A stretch of 64,000 nucleotides of DNA. Source: Elephas maximus indicus (Eukaryota; Chordata; Mammalia; Proboscidea; Elephantidae). Shown piece by piece: positions 43,800 through 54,559 of this stretch. The stretch lies in assembly GCF_024166365.1 (NCBI RefSeq), contig NC_064824.1, positions 47,530,608 to 47,594,607 on the forward strand. Reading direction: 5' to 3'. The stretch's first letter is position 1; each line of letters begins with the position of its first letter. The notes under the pieces were generated by a model. It did not search any database, was not told the DNA's origin, and saw nothing but the letters and a program-made list of their open reading frames with translations. Both the position numbers and the translations under genes were made by a program.

Positions 43800-45855
43800 T
43801 AGCTCCTAAATATTTTGGGGGCAGCAGGCTACTAGATTGGTAACCAAACCAACCAAATAATCAGCCAACTAACCAATGAACAAAGAAAAATTCCACAGAT
43901 GTTCTTTGGGAGACTGTCCCCAGAATTAGAGGGCACATTGTAATACTTTTGATGGCAAACCTGTACAGACACGTCTAGCTCTGGAATTCTATAAATTGAT
44001 TTAAAAATCAAGTGCCTAATGGGGTTATGTTAGAAAATGGATCCTGTATGACCTCTGAACAAATGTTATAATGGATCACTATCAAGTCCTAGCCCAGAAT
44101 TTGAGAACCACTGCACTGGACCAGTTTTTAAGTGGAAAAAAATGTTTTCTTTGATACAACTGATTTGACTTCATCAAAGCTGATCCAGTACTTCATATTT
44201 TCAACTGCAGAGGTAGCAACTGATTGCACTTACCAAGGAGTTAAAGACTATAGAAAATATGATAATATCTATTTGTTCTTACTTTTTGTCACAGAAGTGG
44301 GAGCAAGATGATTTTATTTAATTATTTATGAATACTTTATGTCCTTATTCTAAAGAATTCTTCCAGTTAAGTTTTCTGTATATGCAGGCTGTTTAAAACC
44401 CCAAATCTCATTCCTTCCTCTGAAGGACACCTGATTTCAGAAAGCGAACATTCTGAAAAGCATGCTCACACGCTCAAAATATCTAAGATAATGTGAGTTC
44501 AAATAAGGTCTTGTAACATTTTTTACGTTCTAAGAGAGTAAGAGAACCACTTCTTTTTGGAAAAAGAAAATATATGTATATATGTAAGGGAGAAGACAAT
44601 TTCTCTTTTGTCCCTGACCAACAAGAACCTTACTTTCTATAAACATCTAGTTTTGAGGATCCTCTGTGCTTTCCTCGTCCACCACAAGGCCTTGGAAACC
44701 ATCTTTGAGAGGCACCATAGAGGTCAAATGACTCATCACAATTTGACCCTGATCCTTACCCAAGACTTTTCTGAAAGTCACATCATTGTCATCAAACCAG
44801 GGCAGACTGACCATCGGTTAAATGAATGTATAAGCATGATGATAGAGTGTCTAGTGACCAGCAAGATATGTTAAGTTATATGGAAAAAAAAAAAAAAACC
44901 CAAAACTGTCTTGTATTTTAAATGCAAAGAGGTGGTCTTAACACATCAAAAATATAATTCACCTTAATTTTAACTCAGAACAAAAAGCTACCATCAGCAG
45001 TTTGCATGTAGCTATAAATCTGAATAAATATTTACTGAGAATTTATGCCAATACACTTTGTTCTGGCGTATAGCCTCTGTGCTGCCTCTGAAAATGCCCC
45101 ATGGTGCTTCCACATTGTCACAGCAAAACTCTGGAATCAATCAAATGATTGCTTTCAGGAGGACCCATGTCCTCAAGTCCCACACACTGAAGTCTAGGTT
45201 AATATTAGGTGAAGTCACTAAAGGCTTTTAACACGTTAGCACCAGGGCACTTAATATGGTTCACATACAATTAAAGCAGACATTTGAAACCGAATTTTGT
45301 AATGCATCAGACATCTTGTATAGTGAGGAAAAAGCAAAAAGTGAAAATAATAAATAACCAAAAAAAAAATTTATTTTTGTTTAAGAACATGAATTGGAAA
45401 GAGAGGCATATTAGTGTCCTGAAGAGATGCTTATTTATTATACAGTAGAAGTCATTTAACTTTGATTTATTTCCCAAAAAAGGTAACTAGTGGTTGTTAA
45501 CTAGTATATCTTGGGCACTTTCCAAAATGGTGCTTTCTAGAAAAGTTTTATATGTATGAATCCATAGTTTTATTTTTCTCCAAAGTTCTCAGCTTGCATT
45601 TTTTCAACAGCCTTGTCGAGTGTTGTGGTCGAGTGTTACCTGGCTTCTAATTCTCTGTCATCCTTCTTCAAGCTATTCCCTGCTAAGTCTCTACTTCTTC
45701 ATTCTGCTCCTCAGCTCATCACACCAGCTTGCAGCAAATTAACACAGAGCTCCTGGAAAGTCAGTCAAAAGAGCTGGAGAAGAGGGAGTTAAAAGACTTT
45801 GTTCTCAGGAGTTCCTGCTCACCTAAGCACAGCAGCCTGTGGATTACAGGACTTC
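43800..45855. other. Intergenic, no recognised feature
   Basis: AT-rich sequence with A-runs (44884-44898, 45360-45370). No gene is supported. Confidence 0.5.
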
Positions 45856-45859
45856 TTGA

Positions 45860-46966
45860 GTTCTGGCCTCATAAAACTAGTTGGGTTGTGTCCTTCCCCC
45901 TTAGTTTCCCCAAAATTTTGTATAAAATTGGTGTGTGTATATATATATATATTTATTTTTTCTTTAAATGTTTGATAAAATTCACTTACAAAGGCATCTG
46001 GACCAGGAAGTTCTTTTTTTGTGTGTGTGAGAAGGTTTTAGTTATAAATTCAATTCTTTAACATATGCAATGTTATTCAGTTTATGTATTCTTGCATCAC
46101 TTTGGAAATTATATTGTTCAAGTAATTTGGCCATTTCATTAGTTGTCAAAATTTTGGGGAAAGAGTTGTTGGTAATACTTCCTTGTTATCATTTCTAATA
46201 TCTAAGGATCTGTGGTAATTAGTCCCTTTACCATTCTTGACTGGCATTTTGTGTTTTCTCTTTGTTTTTCTTAATCAGTCCTGCTACAGGTTTATCAAAT
46301 TTTTTTTTTAAAGCATCAACTTTTAATTTGTTAGTTTCCTTATTGCTTGAGAATCATTTCATTGATTGCTGCTCTTTATTATTTCTTTCCATTTACTTGG
46401 GGCTTAATTTGCTTTTCTTTTTCTAGGTTTTTAATGTGGAAACATATAATTGATTTTAGATCCTTCTTGTTTTATAATTATAAGCATTCAAAGCTGTGAA
46501 AGTCCCTTTCAGCACTGTTTTAGCTGCATCTTATAAATTTCAATATGTTCTACTTTTATTATTGTTCTATGCAAAATATTTTCTAATTTCTCTTGTGTTT
46601 TCTTCTTTGACCAATGGATCATTTGGAATAATGTAGCTTAATTTCTAAATATTTTGGGATTTTCTTGATATCTTTTTATTATTGATTTCAAATTTAATTC
46701 TGTTGGGGTCAAATAAAGCACTTTTGTGAATTCATTCTTTGGAAATACAGTGAAACTTTTTAATACATTGTGTGTGATCTTTCTCAATAGTCTCTGTGTG
46801 CTTGAATAGAATGTGTATTTTGTGTTTGAATCTTTTGGGTGTAGTGGTCTATAAGTCTATTAGGTCATTGGTTGATAATGCTGTTTAAATCCTATATGTT
46901 GTGATTGATTTTTTAACCTACTTGTTCTATCAATTGTTAAAAGAAGGTTGTTAAAGTCTCCAATTC
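45860..46966 (-). mobile_element. Old L1 (ORF2 region), segment 1 of 4
   Basis: The plus strand carries antisense L1 ORF2 signatures such as GTCTTCTTTGACCAATGGATC-like text at 46600-46622, TCTGTTGGGGTCAAATAAAG and CTATTAGGTCATTGGTTGAT. It is cut at 46966 inside the usual 'AAAGTCTCCAA-TATAATTGTG' passage, which resumes at 53424. Frames are fully decayed. Confidence 0.85.
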
Positions 46967-49900
46967 TTTTTTTAAAATCAAAAAGTAAGTTTTATTTGGC
47001 ATCTATTCAAAAAGGCAAAAGTGGGAAGTAGACAAGCATACTGCCAGAGCCATGTCTGCCCAAGTCCAAGGAATATTACAGAATAAGCAAGAATAGGAAA
47101 ATGGACAAGCATGCTGCCACAGTCATGTCTGCCCGACTCTAAGGAAAGTTACAGAGTCATCAGTATATATTAACATTACAAAATGGGCAAAACCATTGAA
47201 AGCTTCACCTTTTCACAGATTGGCTAGAAATTGATCTTACATTTTGAATTATCTTTCTTAACGATCATTTGTACACGTTTTCAGTAAGGACAGTCAGGAG
47301 GGTCTTCATTGGTCCAACAAATTTTCCACTCAATAAATGCTAATAGAAAAAGATAAGAAAGGAAAGTCTTTTGTGTTCTGGCTTATGTGAAAGGTTCCCT
47401 GAAAGTATTTTCCCAGATTATCTTAGCTATTTTCTTTATACCTCAGGGCCCAGTTGATGTGTCCTTGTGAGTCCTTGTGACTGGCTCACATTCTCTATGG
47501 TCAAAGACAGGGAATAATGACTCCAATATTATTTCCTAAATCATCCCCTCCTATTGATCAGAGATTGGATATAACACATTGATGATCAACACCTGGCCTT
47601 AGTCAAGCTCGTAGATGGTGACCACAGTAGGTTCTTTAAACCCACAGTGTTGTTTTCCACTGGATACCATCTGGTTCTTCACCAGGATCTTAAGTAAGAG
47701 CCATGTTCTCATCAATCGCATTGCCATAGTGAGCAGACTCAATGTACATCAACATTTTAGCCTGAGGCTTTTCTTTTGCCTTTTAAGTGTGCAAGACACT
47801 AGAAGATAAGCTTTATTATGCCTAATACTATTAGGATGCAGGCTAAGAATATTACTATCCCTTGCAATAGTGACCTAGGTCATATACTTATTGGTAACTA
47901 ACCAAATAAACCTGGTATTTGTAAAAGTGTTACAGTGTATAACCAAGTAGCTTCCTGGCTAATTTTATATCTATCTTTGTCTACTCCTGTGTTATTTATC
48001 CAAATGCAGAGGTATTTGCTACATCATAAATTACACTTTCTTGGGATAATAAAAATCTAAGTCTATTCTGTTATCTCATGTCAGCTTGGTTTATGAAATC
48101 AGAGATCATTGTTGTGTTTCCATCCCACTAGCAACTTTGTTATTTGTCTCATAGTGATTGATAAATTCTTGAAGATTTCTCCAATTCAACTATACCATAA
48201 GTAGTAATTAAATTTACCAGCCACACCCCGAGTGTTGGGCCAATGGGCTTTCTTTTGACTCTTGTTTTACAATGGGTAACAAATTAACATTACTTTTCCA
48301 GTGTTTACAAGCATTATTACTATGCCTAGCTAAAAGTATTCCTAAAGTTCTCAAAATGCATTGCCCATGCATTCACCAGGAGTCTAAATAAGAGATTGCC
48401 CACATAAATTCACTGTCAGTTGGAAAGGGATCATCTAAATTAGTTTAGTTGGATCTACCACCCCAAAACATATATCTATAGAGCACACAAAGTTTGTCTA
48501 GAGAAAACAGAAGTAACAGAAAAATTTACATATGACAAGCAAGTTTCCATTAAAGAATTCATGATTAGCAAGATAATACAGAAGGGACTTCTCCTGTTGG
48601 AGGTCTTCAGTTCATCTATCTAAAGCATACTAAGTGTTCTCCCTGAGGGCAAGCTGCGCCTCCATGGTTTACCTAAAAACAGTCATGGATCGCTTTCTCA
48701 GAAGCAGAACTGGAACCTAAGACTCCTAAAATGGAGTCTGAGCCATGAGGTTGATCTCCTCTGAGAACCTGGATTCTTTAAGATACATAAATTTCTGCAT
48801 AGTAAGGAGGTGACAGTTATATTACAAACATTAGACAGGTATTTCATACAGCAGTGTCTTGAAGACTGATTAAACCGATTACTGATTTACCCCAAACATA
48901 ACTCTCAGTCTGATCTTTGGAGTCAGTTTCACAAAACAGTACGAATTATTAAAAAAAAAAATAAGTGATGTCCACAGCAAGATGGTCTTACTAGCTTATC
49001 TGGACCATCATTTGACTTGGAACTGGCTTCAGAAAACAATTTGGATCATGAACTTGCTAAAGAATATTTGATCAAAAATGGTAAGTGGGTACCATCTGGT
49101 ATTTAAGATCCCAGGCACCATACAATGAACTAGGAGGTAGTATGGAAACACTAACAATAACATTAGGCCAATTGTCTTAAATAACCAATGAAACCATGAC
49201 CCAAAGATCTTTGAGCCAGAAAAGAAACCTTATAAGCAGCATCAGTAATGGTTTTTCATGTGCCTCAGCAGCAACTGCATTTTGTAAAACCTCAGATTGC
49301 ATATTAATATAAATACAGCAACATTTATCTATTTAGGCACAAAACTGTTCCTTGAGAGAACTAATAGGAAATTTAATGCTATTCTAATTTGTAAAATCCT
49401 AGCTCAAATTTCAGACACTTCTCTGGTTATGATCTTTACCACTCTGTTAAGTTTATTAACACGAACTTTTAATTTGAGAGTTAAAATATCTAAACTCATT
49501 AGTTGGATAATTTAGGAGAAAGGAAAATTATTTCTTATATCCAGAAAGTAGGACCTTAAAGCATTTCTAATTTCCAGAAAGAAGGACCTTGAAACATCAG
49601 CAACATTCTCACAGAAAACCCATAGTATTGTTTCATTTACTCATTCTTGTGTAGTTAATTCCTGTTCCACGTGATTCTGGATCAGGTGCAGTCTGTGAAC
49701 CCATTAGCTTCTGCATAAGAGTTCTGGAAATCTTGACTGAGTCTAGTCACAGTCTTTTTTGCAAGTCTAATATAGTCCATCTTTTTTGTTGAGATATTCT
49801 GGTCAAACGTTTTCAGCAAATCAGCAAAGTAAAAACTTATCTGCAGATTACAAAACTTAATATGGCCATGATTAATTCATAAACATAACTCTTAATAGTG

Positions 49901-52900
49901 AAAGGCCTGATAGAAATTAATTATAAACATAACATAAAGGCCATATAAAATCAGTTAAAAAAAAAGTTTAGATAAAAATATTTCTATATATAACCATTAA
50001 GTGTATTTTTAAGGAGCTTCGGATATAATATGTAATAATCTTGAGACATAATACCACCATATAGTCAGGATATATTAAGAATATACCGAGATTATCACAA
50101 CTCTAAATACCTGAACAATAATAAAAATAAATGATGTGAATTCTCCAATCAAACTGAGACAGATAGGGCTAACTGTGCTGGCAGAACAAAAGAGCAGTTA
50201 AAAGATTACCATCTAGAAGTTGGGTAAACAGGAACCACACCCTGTCAACATGAGATAAGGCTGAAACAACCTATCTCCTTCTTAGTGTTTTTCTAGTCCC
50301 TTCCCCCTTTACAGGCTCCCGCATGCGTAGAAGAACAAAGTGGGACTACTGTTTAACCTTCCTTAGCCCTCCAAAGATGGCGATGTAGTGCCAAAGATCA
50401 GTGCGTTTGCACTATATCCCATAATAAGTGATGCCAAGTGCTGTCAAGAGGACTACATCTTGAATATCAGTAGTTTCCATTTTGGATTCCAGATACGCAT
50501 GCAACCTAATTAACACGCACTGCCATTCTGAGATAGTTAGCCATTCTGAGAAGTACCCACCCCTTGAAAGAAGCCCACTAAATATTCATTACTCTGTTGT
50601 CTTCACCAAACCCATATAAGCCCTAGCCTTGCTTCCCTTTTTGAGTCAGTCTTTTGGAGAGGCTTAGATCCCCGCTGACTCCTTTTGCTTGACTCAAGCA
50701 AAATAAAGCTTGCTGAAGATAAAGTTTGTCTTTCACATGTAGACTTACTTGGGAGAAGACAAGGGCTCTTTGTGTCAGATTGGTAATTGGTAACAAAACC
50801 ATTGGCTTTGATGATGCTAGATTTAAAAAAAAAGCTTCAACCAAGTTAGCAATAAAGAAATAATGATAAAATTGTGATGTAATATGATACATTTGTTGTC
50901 TAAAAACACAAGAGGAAATACTAACATATAAATCTTAACCCAAAGAGAATCAGGCGCTTCTCTTAATTTTAACAAGAAGTTCCATATAAGTTATAATGTG
51001 CAAAATAAACCTTTTTAGCACCATTCCTTTATAAAAATTTTGTGGTTTTCCATGAAGTTCCAGAGTTGTCAGAAGTTTATTATAGGCTATCAAGAAACAA
51101 TACTTGTTATTTAACCAAAAATCTTAAAGGTAAAAACTTTAGCTTTTTTTTCCTAAAGCCATGTGGCTTGGTTTTCAACACAGGAATCTCACTTTAATGA
51201 AAGCCTGGACCTTTGTCTTTGAGGCAGATTACACAAAGAATAGATTAACTCTTGAACTGAGTAATCAAAGAAAGTTTTGTTATTTTAATAGCGAGAAACC
51301 TAATTCTTTGCTTTGTATGCTATTTAACGTTAAAAATCCTAAAAATCTCACAAATTAAACCATTAAACTTCAGCCAGACAGATAAAACATTTGACAATAT
51401 CAACTAAATTTCTTTTTAATAAACCTTTTAAACATTGCTTTTGTTGCATCTCTTATAGTACACCCCTTTAAAATGGCAAAAATGAACTCATTCATTAAAA
51501 AAAAAAAAAAATTTTTTTTTTTTGATATATACTTCCTCTTGCAGCGTAAAAAATGAAAGTATGTGGACTTAAATTAACTTAATTTGACACCAGTAAGTTA
51601 CCTAAAAGATCTTAGAAATTATTTTAAACCTGTATACCATAAAACATAATTATGGAAATAAAGTCTGTTTAAACATGCCAATGTTTTCATTCAACTTTTA
51701 CTATTTCCCATATTTTCCCAATCTAATTTTAGCCCTTAAAGACATTATCACCTGGCTTTGGAAATCACAAGGTCTCTGCTCAAGTGACCAATTCATTGAT
51801 ATGGATATAACGTTAAGTCTTTGGCTCTAGAAACATTTTTCCAGGCCATTTCGTGTGTGTCTCATTGTGATTTTTTTAAAGTTCCTCTACAATAGAGAGA
51901 ACTTGTTTACAGCTCTTTTACTATTGGGATCCACCCCATTTCTGATAACTATAGTATAGCAGCAATTTTTTTAGTCTTCTTTTTGTCCTAAAAGCATCTC
52001 CACCTAGTTTGAAAGGGTCTTTCACAAGCTTCCCTGGAGCTATATGACCTTGGAGACTAGCGCTGAGGACTGAGAAGGCCTGATCTTGACCTGCCTTACC
52101 TACCTTTTAACTGATGGTAGAAGACAAGATTAGGTAACTAGACATTTTGAAAGGCAAAAGATAACCAACTTCTTTGTCTTTTGCTGTTCTGGAACTGCCA
52201 CTTTTACTTTAAGATAAAACTACCCTTTTTCTTTAAATAAAACACATTTCATATAATAACTAGCTTAAGTTATTTATAAAGATTTTGCTTTCAAGATTGA
52301 CATACAGAACATAAAAGCCTTAGTGTACTTTTCAAGTAGACCAATTCATATAAAAGTTTCTCCAAGTTGCTACTAAAAATGTGAATCAAAAGACAGACAC
52401 AAGATGCAGTTTTTATGAAAGAGGAAAGAATTGAGGTTATAAGACAGCCTTGAAAAACCAACAACTGTCAGCCATACCCTCGAACCTGATACAAGACAGA
52501 ATCTTAGACACAAAACTCTAGACCAGAAGCAAGCTCTTAGAACAAAGGAGATAGAAAAATCACATGAACTCACTGAACACTACCACACAAAAAAAGGATA
52601 TGGGACTTCTAGTTTCTTACAGTATCTATAGCAATTTTTGGTAAGATTGACTCAATTCAATGGGGGGGGGGGGAAACAGGTCCTAGATAAAATTTATTAA
52701 CTTGCCAGAGCTTCAGATGCAGGAATATTAGACTTTTTGTCAAAACCTAAACATCAAGCATAAGTTTCCTAAAGAGGAAAAGACAACATAAGTCAAAGCT
52801 CAGTTTCACAAAATGGTCGCTGAAATTCCAAATAACTTCTAGTATACTCAGTTTATGGCATTTTTAATGTGAACCCCAAAGCAGTGTCTCAGTAGTTGGG

Positions 52901-53415
52901 GGGGAAATCCAGGCTTATTTTATCAAAGATATTAAACTCTAAGGTTCAAACTTTTGGTTTCCTTCCGTTTGAACTTAATTCATTCTGCTGGCTAGAGACA
53001 AGGTCTCTTATTTGAAACCTTAAATATACTAGTTCCTCCACTTTGGAAAGTACTTTAAAGTAGCTACTGATGATTTTAATTTTAACATCGTGATTATTGA
53101 GAAACTGTACCATAAAACAGGTATAGAACTTCTACTTCTCCCTTAAATTTCATAACACAGGTCAGGAGCTGCCACCTCCCCCTGAGAATTTAGCAAATCA
53201 GAGGACTACTCTCCAAATTTTCTAAGTCACAACAAGTCCCAAACTTTGTGGCTTATGGTACAAACAGAAAGTTTTATTCAGCGTATACTCAAAAAGGCAA
53301 AAGTGGGAAGCGAACAGGCATGCTGCCAGAGCCGTGTCTGCCCAAGTCCAAGAATAGGCAAGAAGGGGAAAACAGACAAGTATGCTGCCACATCCATGTC
53401 TGCCCGGGTCCCTCA
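46967..53415 (-). mobile_element. Endogenous retrovirus copy with processed-transcript structure
   Basis: A related ~150-bp block occurs at both ends in direct orientation (46975-47141 and 53262-53415), with AATAAA in each. On the minus strand the 5' block starts abruptly at about +1. It is followed by a short U5 and, at 53217-53194, a degraded tRNA-Pro-type primer-binding site. At the 3' side a polypurine tract AGGAGGGGA (47552-47544) leads into a ~400-bp U3 (TGATTTAGG...) with a TATATA box at 47169-47164. Then comes the block, which stops ~14-20 nt after AATAAA in a short A-tail (46973-46967). The internal region has no intact gag, pol or env frame. Class I affinity is inferred from the primer-site type. 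Confidence 0.65.
50155..50795 (+). mobile_element. Solo LTR, class I-like, with 4-bp target-site duplication
   Basis: It starts TGAGACAGATAG and ends GGTAACA, with AAAC on both sides (50151-50154 and 50796-50799). A TATA box CATATAAG (50613-50620) and AATAAA (50702-50707) have promoter and polyadenylation spacing. The length of 641 bp and 4-bp duplication suit gammaretrovirus-like LTRs. It lies inside the older element at 46967-53415, in opposite orientation. Confidence 0.75.
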
Positions 53416-53529
53416 CCGATTCTAATTGTGAATTTGTTTATATCTCCATTTAGCTTTGTCAATTTTTATTTTATGTACTTTGAAGCTTTGTCATTAAGTG
53501 TATCACATTCAAAACTATCATGTCTTTTT
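53416..53529 (-). mobile_element. Old L1, segment 2 of 4
   Basis: TCTAATTGTGAATTTGTTTA and TCTCCATTTAGCTTTGTCAA continue the L1 text broken at 46966. The first ~8 bp (CCGATTCT) duplicate CCAATTCT at 46960-46967. The last 12 bp (53518-53529) are the target-site duplication of the next insertion. Confidence 0.85.
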
Positions 53530-54440
53530 TTATTGTGCTTTAAGTTAAAGTTTACAAATCAAGTCAGTCTCTCACATAAAAACTTATATACACCTTGCTA
53601 CATACTCCCAATTGCTCTTCCCCTAACGAGACAGCCTGCTCTCTCCCTCCACTCTCTCTTTTCGTGTCCATTTCGCCAGCTTCTAACCTCCCCTACCCTC
53701 TCATCTCCCCTCCAGGTAGGAGATGCCAACATAGTCTCAAGTGTCCACCTGATTCAAGAAGCTCACTCCTCACCAGCATCCCTCTCCAACCCATTGTCCA
53801 GTCCAATCCATGTCTGAAGAGTTGGCTTCGGGAATGGTTTCTGTTCTGGGCCAACAGAAGGTCTGGGGGCCGTGACCACCGGGGTCCTTCTAGTCTCAAT
53901 CAGACCATTAAGTCTGGTCTTTTTATGAAAATTTGGGGTCTGCATCCCACTGCTCTCCTGCTCCCTCAGGAGTTCTCTGTTGTATTCCCTATCAGGGCAG
54001 TCATTGGTTGTAGCTGGGCATCATCTAGCTCTTATGGTCTCAGGCTTATGTAGTCTCTGGTTTACTTGGCCCTTTCTGTCTCTTGGGCTCGAAATTACCT
54101 TGTGTCCTTGGTGTTCTTCATTCTCCTTTGATCCAGGTGGGTTGAGACCAATTGATGCAGCTTAGATGGCCGCTTCTAAGCGTTTAAGACCCCAGACATA
54201 TCTCTCCAAAGTGGGATGCAGAATGTTTTCTTAATAGATTTTATTATGCCAATTGACTTAGATGTCCCCTGAAACCATGGTCCCCAATCCTCTGCCCCTG
54301 CTATGCTGGCCTTTGAAGCATTCAGTTTATCCTGGAAACTTCTTTGCTTTTGGTTTAGTCCAGTTGTGCTGATCTCACATGTATTGTGTGTTTTCTTTCC
54401 CTTCACCTAAAGTAGCTCTTATCTAGTGAATTAGTGAATA

Positions 54441-54472
54441 CCCCTCTCCCACCCTCCCACCCTCCCTCCTCT
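54441..54472 (-). repeat. G-rich tract in the L1 3' UTR
   Basis: The minus strand carries GGGAGGGTGGGAGGGTGGG, five closely spaced GGG runs able to fold as a G-quadruplex. A G-rich 3' UTR tract is a recurring property of mammalian L1s. Confidence 0.85.
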
Positions 54473-54559
54473 CGTAACCATCAAAGAATATTTTCTTCTC
54501 TGTTTAACTATTTCTTGAGTTCTTATAATAGTGGTCTTATACAATATTTGTCCTTTTGC

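Noticed and set aside
44557..44874. 105-codon plus-strand ORF in repeat-free sequence
   Set aside because: It resembles no protein I know, and the length is within chance in AT-rich DNA. It could be tested by conservation, but nothing in the sequence supports coding.
53248..53817. 189-codon plus-strand ORF
   Set aside because: It runs antisense across the end of the retroviral copy, a piece of old L1 and the L1 3' UTR, so it cannot be a gene of its own.
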